NCBI GenBank assembly: GCA_023436745.1
Contig: JAEZHZ010000188.1
Coordinates: 1 to 14,337, forward strand
From: Pseudomonadota bacterium
Lineage (GTDB): Bacteria > Pseudomonadota > Alphaproteobacteria > Rhizobiales > Devosiaceae
Reading direction: 5' to 3'
DNA: 14,337 bases
The number at the start of each line of letters is the position of its first letter. Within the stretch, counting starts at the first letter, position 1. The position numbers were made by a program, and so were the translations under genes. Of this stretch, positions 1 through 6,921 are shown piece by piece. A model generated the notes under the pieces. That model made no database searches and was not told the origin of the DNA. It saw only the letters and a list, made by a program, of their open reading frames with translations.

Positions 1-264
1 TCGGCCATCGAGGAAGTCACCACTGCGGTCCGCACGATGGACGAGATGACGCAGCACAACGCTGCGCTCGTCGAGGAAACCAACGCCGCCATCGAGCAGA
101 CCGAAGCCCAGGCGAGCGAACTCGACCGGATCGTCGAGATCTTCCGTCTCGATCAGCCCGTCGCCCCCGTGGCGGTACGCCGCACGGAGGCGCCCGCTCC
201 GCGCCAGCAGCGTCTTGCCACGCACGGCAATGCTGCCCTCGCCGAGGACTGGACCAGCTTCTAG
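1..264 (+). CDS. Methyl-accepting chemotaxis protein, C-terminal fragment (5' end outside window)
   Basis: This is the last 87 residues of a chemoreceptor, open at the left edge and ending in TAG. It matches the distal cytoplasmic helix of MCP signalling domains (AALVEETNAA, then QTEAQASELDRIVEIF), which forms the antiparallel coiled coil that controls CheA. It ends in DWTSF after a flexible Pro/Ala/Arg-rich linker. A terminal W-x-x-F pentapeptide is the known docking tail for the adaptation enzymes CheR and CheB, so this receptor probably recruits them; that role is inferred. The next gene carries an almost identical stretch of about 40 residues, so the two are tandem paralogues. A strong intrinsic terminator follows 27 bp downstream, which makes the two separate transcripts. 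The sensory domain is not visible, so the ligand is unknown. Confidence 0.95.
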   Translation, partial: SAIEEVTTAVRTMDEMTQHNAALVEETNAAIEQTEAQASELDRIVEIFRLDQPVAPVAVRRTEAPAPRQQRLATHGNAALAEDWTSF

Positions 265-290
265 AAGTACCTCCAACGACTGCCCATCTT

Positions 291-323
291 GCGGCGTCCG
301 GACTCTCCGGGCGCCGCTTTTTT
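291..323 (+). terminator. Intrinsic terminator of the upstream chemoreceptor gene
   Basis: A 12-bp stem (291-302 with 306-317, one G-T wobble) has a 3-nt loop and is followed directly by six T residues at 318-323. It starts 26 nt after the TAG of the first chemoreceptor. This is a textbook rho-independent terminator on the + strand. Confidence 0.93.
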
Positions 324-413
324 ATTCCGTGAACCATCTGCAGAGCCGGTGATGGCGCGCACTCCCGCATTCCATCAGGACCGGAACTTAAGAACACCGC
401 AGCGGATCATTAA

Positions 414-423
414 CCAATATTGG
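414..423. repeat. 10-bp perfect palindrome CCAATATTGG upstream of the globin-coupled receptor
   Basis: CCAATATTGG is self-complementary and AT-rich in an otherwise GC-rich 183-bp intergenic stretch (324-506). It lies 83 bp before the ATG of the next gene. It could be an operator, but a palindrome this short may arise by chance. I saw no convincing -35/-10 pair next to it. Confidence 0.35.
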
Positions 424-456
424 CCGAGAACATCCGGGCAATTTTCCGCTGACAGG

Positions 457-482
457 CGCAGCACGTCCCTCGGTGTGCTGCG
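457..482 (+). promoter_or_regulatory. Hairpin in the likely 5' leader of the globin-coupled chemoreceptor
   Basis: CGCAGCAC (457-464) pairs perfectly with GTGCTGCG (475-482) across a 10-nt loop, with one further G-T wobble inside. The hairpin ends 24 nt before the ATG at 507. No T-run follows, so it is not a standard terminator. A role in translation or mRNA stability is possible but unproven. Confidence 0.45.
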
Positions 483-506
483 GTCCTTTGTCGAGAGTCC
501 GTATAC

Positions 507-2114
507 ATGACCCCCAGTATCGCGTCCGCAAACACCACCGAAGACCCATTGCAGAGCAGGCTCGACTTCATTGGCCTCGACGCGGAAACCCGCGCACGGC
601 TCGCCAGCGTTCAGGTACACGCTGCCAGCCATCTCGACCCGGCTCTCGACAAGTTCTACGCCAAGGTTGCCACCGTGCCGTCCGTGGCCCGGTTCTTCGA
701 AGACCGGCCGCACATGAGCCGCGCCCAGACCAAGCAGGTCGACCACTGGCGCGCCATCCTGACCGGCAAGCTCGATCATGAATACCTCGAGGCCAGCTCC
801 CGCATCGGCCTGCGCCACGCCAAGATCGGTCTCGAGCCGCGGTGGTACATTGGCGGGTATGGCGTCATCGTCGAGACCATGGTTCGTGGCCTGGTCCACG
901 ACATGATGCGCGAGGCGCTCACCCCGAAGAAGGGCCGCTTCGGCCGTCCCCTCCCGCTCGACCCTGAGGCTCTCCTCGCGGAGTCCGACAACATGGCCCT
1001 CACCCTTGTGGCCATGCTGAAATCCATGCTGCTCGACATCGACCTCGGCGTCTCGGCCTATTTCGGCAAGCTGACCGAGGAGGCACGCGCGGCCGATGAT
1101 GCCGCTCGCGCCCGGATCGAGGAAGCCGTCTCCTCCATCGCTTCCGTGCTGCAGGACGTTGCCGAAGGCGACCTCACCAGCCGGGTCACCGACGAACTCG
1201 CCCCCGAGTTCACCCGCATCAAGGACGACACCAACGCCGTCGTCGACCACCTGGCGGACATCGTGGGGTCCCTGCGCGACGCCTCGCGGTCGGTCAAGAA
1301 CGCGACGGGCGAGATCCTGTCGGGCGTCAACGACCTCAGCGATCGTACCACCCGCCAGGCCGCCACCATCCAGCAGACCTCGGCCGCGGTCGACCAGCTC
1401 ACGGCCACCGTGGCCGAGAACGCCACCCGCGCCGCCTCCGCCAGCGAGCGCGCCCGTCAGCTCGCCCAGGAAGCCACCGAGGGTGGCGGCGTCATGAGCC
1501 GCGCCACCGAGGCAATGGCTGCCATCGAGACATCCTCGAGCAAGATCTCGAACATCATCCGGCTGATCGACGACATCGCCTTCCAGACCAACCTGCTCGC
1601 CCTCAATGCCTCCGTCGAGGCGGCGCGGGCCGGCGAGGCCGGCAAGGGCTTTGCCGTGGTTGCCGTGGAGGTCCGCCGGCTGGCCCAGAGCGCGGCCGAA
1701 GCATCCGCCGACGTCAAGGCACTGGTCGAGGCCAGCGCCCGCGAGGTCCGGGGCGGCACCAGCCTGGTCGACCAGGCCGCCGAGAAGCTGGCCGACATCC
1801 TCGCCGGTGCCGAGGAAAGCGCAATGCTGATCGACGAGATCGCCCGCGCCAGTCGCGAGCAGTCGGCGGCGCTGGGCGAGGTGGCAGTCGCCACCCGCGC
1901 CATGGACGAGATGACCCAGCAGAACGCCGCACTGGTCGAGGAAACCAATGCCGCCCTCGAACAGACCGAGGCACAGGCGAGCGAACTCGACCGGATCATT
2001 GAGGTCTTCCGTGTCGAGGAGACGCAGGCGAAGACTGCAGCCGCAGCCCCTTCCGCCGCCCGCTTCGGCGTCGTCGGCAACGCTGCGCTCAAGGCGGACT
2101 GGAACGAGTTCTAG
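507..2114 (+). CDS. Soluble globin-coupled chemoreceptor (HemAT-like aerotaxis transducer)
   Basis: A 535-residue cytoplasmic chemoreceptor with no membrane segment or signal peptide. Residues about 15-185 form a protoglobin-type sensor. The F-helix signature RIGLRHAKIGLEPRWYIGGY puts the likely proximal heme ligand at His104; Tyr51 in KFYAKV may be the B-helix tyrosine that contacts bound gas. Residues about 205-265 resemble a HAMP-like linker (VAEGDLTSRV), and about 270-505 are the MCP signalling domain with the conserved hairpin tip around IDDIAFQTNLLALNASVEAA (354-373). The protein ends in DWNEF, a CheR/CheB docking-type tail. Family knowledge: such proteins sense O2 through heme and drive aerotaxis or other Che-type pathways through CheA/CheW. 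The ATG at 507 has only a weak purine-rich stretch before it. No cheA or cheW gene is in the window. The domain assignment is strong; O2 as the ligand is inferred. Confidence 0.95.
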   Translation: MTPSIASANTTEDPLQSRLDFIGLDAETRARLASVQVHAASHLDPALDKFYAKVATVPSVARFFEDRPHMSRAQTKQVDHWRAILTGKLDHEYLEASSRIGLRHAKIGLEPRWYIGGYGVIVETMVRGLVHDMMREALTPKKGRFGRPLPLDPEALLAESDNMALTLVAMLKSMLLDIDLGVSAYFGKLTEEARAADDAARARIEEAVSSIASVLQDVAEGDLTSRVTDELAPEFTRIKDDTNAVVDHLADIVGSLRDASRSVKNATGEILSGVNDLSDRTTRQAATIQQTSAAVDQLTATVAENATRAASASERARQLAQEATEGGGVMSRATEAMAAIETSSSKISNIIRLIDDIAFQTNLLALNASVEAARAGEAGKGFAVVAVEVRRLAQSAAEASADVKALVEASAREVRGGTSLVDQAAEKLADILAGAEESAMLIDEIARASREQSAALGEVAVATRAMDEMTQQNAALVEETNAALEQTEAQASELDRIIEVFRVEETQAKTAAAAPSAARFGVVGNAALKADWNEF

Positions 2115-2178
2115 CTGCTGCTGACAGGTTCCGGCAGCAAGCGTGGTGATGGTAGGCGCTCAACCGGGAAGCGCCGCC

Positions 2179-2565
2179 ATGCCTGCTGTCTCATCCGTCA
2201 TCGACATCAACAGCTCGCCCGAACTGGCAGCGCTGCTTGAACCGCAACCTGAAGCGGTTGCGGCGCTCGCCCGCCGGCTGGTGGCGCTCATCGCCGCCTA
2301 TCCCGGGCTCGAGGCCAGGGTAGTTCCCGGCTGGGGTGCGGTGAACTTCCGGCACGCCGAGGCCGGTTATGTCTGCGGCGTCTTCCCCGCGGCCGAGAGC
2401 GTATCGCTCTATTTCGAGCACGGCCGGTTGCTCCACGATCCTCTGGGATTGCTCGAGGGCGCAGAGCTCAAGCGCGGCAGGCTGATGCGGCTGCGTCCCG
2501 GCGACGAATTGCCTGTCGACCACATCGGCGCGCTGCTCGCGGAGGCCATTGCCCTCTTCTGCTGA
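2179..2565 (+). CDS. Small DUF1801-family protein of unknown function
   Basis: A 128-residue soluble protein. The core around RVVPGWGAVNFRH and the following strand region (VCGVFPAAESVSLYFEHG) resemble the DUF1801/YdhG-like fold, a small alpha-beta domain related to the frataxin-like YdhG proteins. No catalytic residues are assigned in this family, and I propose no reaction. The start at ATG 2179 is chosen because GGGAAG lies 7 nt upstream (2166-2171). An in-frame ATG at 2143 would add 12 residues but has no good ribosome binding site. mgsA follows 42 bp later in the same direction and may be co-transcribed. The family call is from remembered motif shape and is moderately sure; the reading frame is well supported by codon bias and a clean start. 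Confidence 0.72.
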   Translation: MPAVSSVIDINSSPELAALLEPQPEAVAALARRLVALIAAYPGLEARVVPGWGAVNFRHAEAGYVCGVFPAAESVSLYFEHGRLLHDPLGLLEGAELKRGRLMRLRPGDELPVDHIGALLAEAIALFC

Positions 2566-2607
2566 AGCGTGCATCAAGACCGCACCTGTCTTTTCGGAGG
2601 GTCTTTC

Positions 2608-2970
2608 ATGGCGCGTATCGGCCTCGTGGCGCACGACGACAAGAAGGACGAGCTTTGCGCCTGGGCCAGTCGGCACCGGGATACGCTGGCGATGCACGAA
2701 CTGTGCGGCACCGGCACCACCGGCAGTCGCATCATCGCCGAGACCGGGCTGACGGTGAACCTGCTCAAGAGCGGTCCCCTCGGGGGCGATCAGCAACTCG
2801 GCGCCATGATCGCCGAGGGGCGCCTCGACGTGCTGGTGTTCTTCATCGACCCACTGTCTGCACAACCCCATGATGTCGACGTCAAGGCACTGACCCGCCT
2901 CGCCACCCTTTACGACGTTCCGCTCGCGATGAACAAATCCACAGCGGATGCCGTGCTGGCTTTCATTTGA
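2608..2970 (+). CDS. mgsA: Methylglyoxal synthase
   Basis: A 120-residue cytoplasmic enzyme converting dihydroxyacetone phosphate to methylglyoxal and phosphate, an overflow bypass of lower glycolysis when phosphate is short. All recognised active-site elements are present, each ten residues lower than in the E. coli numbering I remember: His9-Asp10 (HDDKK), the phosphate-binding Thr35/Thr37/Thr38 (GTGTTG), Ser55-Gly56, the catalytic Asp61 in SGPLGGDQQ, His88 and Asp91 in DPLSAQPHDVDVKAL. The length is short because both ends are trimmed (E. coli 152 residues), but no core residue is lost. GGAGGG (2596-2601) lies 6 nt before ATG 2608 and decides this start over an upstream in-frame ATG at 2569. 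The livGFHM operon follows after about 100 bp. No glyoxalase gene is visible here. Confidence 0.97.
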   Translation: MARIGLVAHDDKKDELCAWASRHRDTLAMHELCGTGTTGSRIIAETGLTVNLLKSGPLGGDQQLGAMIAEGRLDVLVFFIDPLSAQPHDVDVKALTRLATLYDVPLAMNKSTADAVLAFI

Positions 2971-2976
2971 CTGCCT

Positions 2977-2990
2977 GGTCAAGGTTGACC
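2977..2990. repeat. Inverted repeat GGTCAA-GG-TTGACC between mgsA and livG
   Basis: Perfect 6-bp arms are separated by 2 bp, 6 bp after the mgsA stop. The right arm, TTGACC, is close to a -35 hexamer, but I see no matching -10 at normal spacing. It may be an operator for the liv operon or simply chance. Confidence 0.35.
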
Positions 2991-3022
2991 GTCCGCCCCT
3001 GTTGTGAACAGATGCCGCAAAT

Positions 3023-3050
3023 TTGCCCGGATTCAACCGGGCGGCATAAT
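3023..3050 (+). promoter_or_regulatory. Candidate promoter of the livGFHM operon, with a dyad in its spacer
   Basis: TTGCCC (3023-3028) and CATAAT (3045-3050) are separated by 16 bp and sit 24 bp before the livG TTG start. The spacer and -35 edge hold a perfect dyad, GCCCGG (3025-3030) and CCGGGC (3037-3042), with a 6-bp centre. A repressor bound there would block polymerase. The promoter is a consensus match only; the operator role is inference. Confidence 0.45.
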
Positions 3051-3073
3051 CTTCAGGAACATCGGGGCCGGTA

Positions 3074-3856
3074 TTGTCCTCCGACTTGGTTATTGACGTT
3101 CGCAACGTCAGCAAGCGTTTTGGCGGCCTGACAGCCGTGAACAACTGCTCGCTTTCCGTCCGCCGCGGATCGATCACCGGGCTGATCGGTCCAAACGGCG
3201 CCGGAAAGTCCACGCTGTTCAACATCGTCGCCGGCAACATTGTGCCCGACGAGGGCGCGGTGATCTTCGACGGCGAAGATGTCACCGGCATGCAGCCGCA
3301 TCAGCTGTTCCGCGCCGGCATGCTGCGCACCTTCCAGATCGCGCATGAATTCTCCAACATGACCGCACTCGAGAACCTGATGGTGGTGCCGGGCGACCAG
3401 CCGGGCGAGCACCTGGTGGATACCTGGTTGCGGCCGGGCCGGGTGCGGACGCGCGAGGTCGAGGTCCGCAAGAAGGCGCTCGACGTCATTGACTTCCTCA
3501 AGCTCGGCCATGTGCGCAACGAACTCGCCGGCAACCTGTCGGGCGGCCAGAAGAAGCTCCTCGAGCTCGGCCGCACCATGATGGTCGATGCCAAGGTGGT
3601 CCTGCTCGACGAGGTCGCGGCCGGCGTCAACAAGACCCTCCTCAACGACCTCGCTGCCAATATCGAGCGCATGAACCGTGAACTCGGCTACACCTTCTTC
3701 GTCATCGAGCACGACATGGACCTGATCGGCCGCCTGTGCGACCCGGTGATCGTCATGGCCCAGGGCGAAAAGATCGCCGAGGGCCCGATGGCCGAAATCC
3801 GCGCCAACCCCGCCATCGTCGAAGCCTATTTCGGCACCCCGGTGGAGGCTGTGTAG
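3074..3856 (+). CDS. livG: Branched-chain amino acid ABC transporter ATP-binding protein LivG
   Basis: A 260-residue ABC ATPase that would power the HAAT-type amino acid importer from the cytoplasmic face of the membrane. Visible motifs are Walker A GPNGAGKST (39-47), Q-loop Gln88, signature LSGGQ (155-159), Walker B VVLLDE (175-180) and the H-loop in VIEHDMDLI (His213). The long segment between the Q-loop and the signature is typical of LivG rather than LivF. The start is TTG at 3074: an in-frame TAA at 3047-3049 excludes anything further upstream, no ATG or GTG occurs before the conserved N-terminal strand, and GGGG (3064-3067) gives a modest ribosome binding site. It is the first gene of a tight livG-livF-livH-livM run; its TAG overlaps the GTG of livF by one base. 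Substrate is set by the binding protein and permeases and is inferred. Confidence 0.97.
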   Translation: MSSDLVIDVRNVSKRFGGLTAVNNCSLSVRRGSITGLIGPNGAGKSTLFNIVAGNIVPDEGAVIFDGEDVTGMQPHQLFRAGMLRTFQIAHEFSNMTALENLMVVPGDQPGEHLVDTWLRPGRVRTREVEVRKKALDVIDFLKLGHVRNELAGNLSGGQKKLLELGRTMMVDAKVVLLDEVAAGVNKTLLNDLAANIERMNRELGYTFFVIEHDMDLIGRLCDPVIVMAQGEKIAEGPMAEIRANPAIVEAYFGTPVEAV

Positions 3857-4560
3857 TGGCGCTGATCGAACTGAAACATGTGGTGGCCGGCTATGGCGGC
3901 GCACCCATCCTCAACGGCGTCGACATCGCCATCGACAAGTCCGACATCGGCGTCATCGTCGGCCCTAACGGCGCCGGCAAGTCTACGACGCTCAAGGCGA
4001 TATTTGGCCTGCTGCGGGTCACCGGCGGCACCATAACCTTTGCTGGCGAGGACATCGCCAACTCCCTGCCCGACCGGCTCGTGCCGAAGGGGCTGAGCTT
4101 CGTGCCGCAGGAAAAGAACGTCTTCACCTCCATGACCGTCGAGGAGAACCTCGAGATGGGCGCGTTCACGCGCCGCGACGACTACTCGTCGACCATGGCC
4201 TGGGTCTACGAGATGTTCCCGGTGCTGGCCGAGAAGCGTCGCCAGCCCGCGGGCGAACTCTCCGGCGGTCAGCGGCAGATGGTGGCCATGGGCCGTGCGC
4301 TCATGAGCAAGCCGAGCCTGTTGATGCTCGACGAGCCCTCCGCCGGCCTGTCTCCGCGCTACGTCATCGAGATCTTCGAAACGATCGTCAGGGTGAACCG
4401 GGAGGGTGTCGGCATCTTGATGGTCGAGCAGAATGCGCGCCAGGCGCTGGCCTTTGCCAGCAAGGGTTTCGTGCTTGCGGGCGGGCAGAACCGCTTCACC
4501 GGCACCGGCCCCGAACTGATCGCCGATCCCGAAGTGGCCAAGAGTTTCCTGGGGGGCTAG
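3856..4560 (+). CDS. livF: Branched-chain amino acid ABC transporter ATP-binding protein LivF
   Basis: A 234-residue ABC ATPase, partner of LivG in the heterodimeric motor. Walker A GPNGAGKST is at 36-44, Q-loop Gln85 lies in VPQEKNVF, LSGGQ is at 135-139, and Walker B LLMLDEPSAGL starts at 155. The switch position reads VEQNA instead of a histidine; Gln here is the normal LivF form, not a defect. The GTG start at 3856 is fixed by GGAGG (3844-3848) 7 nt upstream and by the one-base overlap with the livG stop. The reading frame stays open 120 bp further upstream inside livG, but that part is not LivF-like. livH follows 3 bp after the stop, so translation is probably coupled through the operon. 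Confidence 0.97.
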   Translation: MALIELKHVVAGYGGAPILNGVDIAIDKSDIGVIVGPNGAGKSTTLKAIFGLLRVTGGTITFAGEDIANSLPDRLVPKGLSFVPQEKNVFTSMTVEENLEMGAFTRRDDYSSTMAWVYEMFPVLAEKRRQPAGELSGGQRQMVAMGRALMSKPSLLMLDEPSAGLSPRYVIEIFETIVRVNREGVGILMVEQNARQALAFASKGFVLAGGQNRFTGTGPELIADPEVAKSFLGG

Positions 4561-4563
4561 GCG

Positions 4564-5571
4564 GTGGACGAACTCATCTTCTTCATCAACCGCGTGTTGA
4601 TTTCCGGCACCGTGCTGGGCTCGATCTACGCACTCGGCGCCATCGGCGTCACGCTGATCTTCGGCATCCTGCGCTTCGCCCACTTCGCCCACGGCGACAT
4701 GATGACCATGGGCGCCTTCATCGCCTTCGTGCTGGCGACGGCCCTCGCTGCCATGGGCGTGGTGGTGCCGCTGCCGATGGCCTTCGTGGTCCTGCCCGTC
4801 GCCATGGTGATCACCGCAATCATTGCCCTCGGCATTGACAAGGGCTTCTATGCTCCCCTGCGTGCCCGTGGAGCCAAGCCGGTAACCCTGCTGATCGCCT
4901 CCATCGGCGTGACGCTGATGATCCAGGGTCTGATCCGCCTGATCTTCGGCTCGGGCACCCGCCAGCTCTACGTTGCCGGCGAGACCAAGGAAATCTTCCG
5001 CATCGACATGAGCTGGGCCGGCGGTACGCGGCCGATCAGCATAACCGAGCCGCAGTTGATCATGTTCGTGGTGACCGCCGCCATCGTCATCGCGCTCCAC
5101 CTGTTTCTGACCCGCTCGCGACTTGGCAAGGCCATGCGCGCAATGGCCGACAATGCCGCGCTCGCGCAGGTCTCCGGCATCAACACCGCGCTCGTCGTGC
5201 GCGTGACCTGGATCATCGCCGGCTCGCTCGCCTGCGTCGCCGGCACCATGCTGGCGCTCGACGTGGCGCTGATGCCCGACCTCGCCTTCAACATCGTGCT
5301 GCCGATCTTCGCCGCCGCCATCGTCGGCGGGCTTGGCCATGCCTATGGCGCCATCGTGGGCGGCTTCCTGATCGCCTTCGCGGAAACCCTGGCGGTGTTC
5401 AACTGGACCGCGGTTCTTCGGCCGCTCAATGCCATTCTCCCCGAAGGTATGGCGCTGCCGGCAAACCTCGCGCTGGTTCCGACCGAATACAAGCTCACCG
5501 TGGCCTTCGTGATCCTCGTCATCACCCTGCTCGTGCGCCCCACGGGTATCTTCAAGGGAGCTTCGACATGA
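4564..5571 (+). CDS. livH: Branched-chain amino acid ABC transporter permease LivH
   Basis: A 335-residue inner-membrane permease with about eight hydrophobic segments. Family hallmarks are the N-terminal GVTLIFGILRFAHFAHGD region (28-45), the cytoplasmic coupling loop SRLGKAMRAMADNAALAQ (185-202) that contacts an ATPase, and the glycine-rich AAIVGGLGHAYGAIVGG (251-267) near the C-terminus. It pairs with LivM to form the translocation path. The start is GTG 4564, with a G-rich stretch (4551-4556) at proper distance. Length is slightly above the usual 290-310 residues; the extra residues are in the loop around 130-165 and near 285-310. Its TGA overlaps the ATG of livM by four bases (ATGA at 5568-5571). 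Confidence 0.97.
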   Translation: MDELIFFINRVLISGTVLGSIYALGAIGVTLIFGILRFAHFAHGDMMTMGAFIAFVLATALAAMGVVVPLPMAFVVLPVAMVITAIIALGIDKGFYAPLRARGAKPVTLLIASIGVTLMIQGLIRLIFGSGTRQLYVAGETKEIFRIDMSWAGGTRPISITEPQLIMFVVTAAIVIALHLFLTRSRLGKAMRAMADNAALAQVSGINTALVVRVTWIIAGSLACVAGTMLALDVALMPDLAFNIVLPIFAAAIVGGLGHAYGAIVGGFLIAFAETLAVFNWTAVLRPLNAILPEGMALPANLALVPTEYKLTVAFVILVITLLVRPTGIFKGAST

Positions 5572-6893
5572 GCGCCGCTTTCAACGGAGTCCCGACCGGC
5601 TGGGACAGCCCGCTGCGCCGCGGGCTGATGCTGTTCGCGCTGATGTTCCTGATCGTGCTGGTGGTCGGCGTGGTGCAGGGCACCGCCTCCATCCTGCTGA
5701 TCCTGACCCAAGCGACCGCCTTCGCGCTGATCGCGCTGGGTCTCAACATTCAGTGGGGCTATGGCGGGCTGTTCAACTTCGCCATCATGGGCTTCCTGAT
5801 GGTGGGTGGTGCCTCGACGGTGTTCCTGTCCTACCCTGTGAACCAGGCATTCTGGGATGGCGACGGCCCGATGCTGCTGGCCCGGGCGCTGGGCGCCTTC
5901 CTGATCGGGCTGGGCCTCGTGCTGCTGGCGCGTCAGAGCCACCGCATCGGCATTACTGGCCGGTTCAAGACGGCGGTGGTGATCCTCGCCTGGTTCGTTG
6001 CCTACATCATCTACCGCAGCCAGATCGACCCGGCCGCTGCCTATATCGAGGCCACTGCCGGCTTTGTCGGCGGTCTCGGCTTGAACCCCGTCCTGGGCTG
6101 GGCGTTCGGCGGGCTGGTTTCGGCGGTCATCGCCTTCTTCGTCGGCCGCATCAGCCTCGGGCTCAGGACCGACTATCTCGCCATCGCCACCATCGGCATT
6201 TCCGAGATTCTGCGCGCCCTGATCAAGAACATGGACTGGCTGACTCGCGGCACCATGACGGTGTCGCCAATGCCATGGCCGACGCCGCTCCCGCAGCAGC
6301 TGCAGGCGGCGGGCTTCTCCATCCCCGACAGCTTCGTCTACGCGCGGCTGATGTTCCTCGCGCTGTCGGTCGTCATCCTTGTCGTCGCGTTCATGCTGGT
6401 CCAGCGCGCCTATGGCGGCCCATGGGGCCGGATGATGCGGGCGATCCGCGACAACCACGTCGCCGCCGCCTCGATGGGCAAGGACGTCACCAACCGCCAG
6501 CTCGAACTGTTCGTGTTCGGCTCGATCCTGATGGGGATCGGCGGCGCGATGCTCGCCACCTTCAACCAGATCTTCGACCCCTCGGGCTACCAGCCGATCA
6601 ACCACACCTTCATGGTCTGGGTGATGGTGATCGTCGGCGGTGCCGGCAACAACTGGGGCGTGGTTCTCGGCGCCTTCCTGATCTACATCGTCTGGATCAT
6701 CTCCGATCCGCTCGCGCAGATGATCTTCCTCAACCTCTCCGTGCTGACCGAGTCGCTCGGCTGGGGCGCCATCCCCGAGATCGACTCCCGGGCACTGCAG
6801 ATGCGCGTCTTCGTGCTGGGCGTGGTGATCACCATCGCACTGCGCTACGCGCCCAAGGGACTGATCCCCGAAGTGGTGCGGCGCGAGGCCTGA
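5568..6893 (+). CDS. livM: Branched-chain amino acid ABC transporter permease LivM (long form)
   Basis: A 441-residue inner-membrane permease, partner of LivH. Hallmarks are ALGLNIQWGYGGLFNFAIMG (56-75), LRTDYLAIATIGISEILRAL (199-218), the ATPase-coupling loop MRAIRDNHVAAASMGKDV (290-307), and the C-terminal RYAPKGLIPE (426-435). Between about 100 and 185 it carries roughly 50-65 residues more than the common ~320-residue LivM, including two hydrophobic stretches (about 103-120 and 134-149) likely to be an extra membrane hairpin. AAGGGAG (5554-5560) lies 7 nt before the ATG. This is the last gene of the operon. It converges on the dehydrogenase gene with only 12 bp between stops and no T-run terminator, so the two 3' ends of the transcripts may overlap. 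Confidence 0.97.
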   Translation: MSAAFNGVPTGWDSPLRRGLMLFALMFLIVLVVGVVQGTASILLILTQATAFALIALGLNIQWGYGGLFNFAIMGFLMVGGASTVFLSYPVNQAFWDGDGPMLLARALGAFLIGLGLVLLARQSHRIGITGRFKTAVVILAWFVAYIIYRSQIDPAAAYIEATAGFVGGLGLNPVLGWAFGGLVSAVIAFFVGRISLGLRTDYLAIATIGISEILRALIKNMDWLTRGTMTVSPMPWPTPLPQQLQAAGFSIPDSFVYARLMFLALSVVILVVAFMLVQRAYGGPWGRMMRAIRDNHVAAASMGKDVTNRQLELFVFGSILMGIGGAMLATFNQIFDPSGYQPINHTFMVWVMVIVGGAGNNWGVVLGAFLIYIVWIISDPLAQMIFLNLSVLTESLGWGAIPEIDSRALQMRVFVLGVVITIALRYAPKGLIPEVVRREA

Positions 6894-6921
6894 CCGGGCC
6901 GTCGGCTACAGCCCGCCGGTC
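6892..6921. repeat. Imperfect inverted repeat at the convergent livM / dehydrogenase ends
   Basis: GACCGG (6892-6897) pairs with CCGGTC (6916-6921); two further GC pairs are possible across a 3-nt bulge. There is no T-run on either strand, so this is at best a weak or factor-dependent termination structure shared by the convergent genes. Confidence 0.25.

Noticed and set aside
388..415. Possible CtrA-type sites (TTAA at 388-391 and TTAACC at 410-415)
   Set aside because: The CtrA pattern needs TTAA halves 7 bp apart; here they are 18 bp apart. Such half sites are common by chance.
375..1250. A 291-codon - strand open frame over the start of the globin-coupled receptor
   Set aside because: It overlaps the conserved globin domain on the other strand, spans the intergenic hairpins and shows no domain.
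2576..2594. AAGAC / GTCTT hairpin with a short T-run between the DUF1801 gene and mgsA
   Set aside because: The stem is only 5 AT-rich bp with a 7-nt loop, too weak to call a terminator.
3826..6605. Long - strand open frames opposite livF, livH and livM (3826-5340 and 5343-6605)
   Set aside because: They mirror the liv operon, are rich in His, Asp, Gln and Arg and match no family; the + strand genes have full motif sets.
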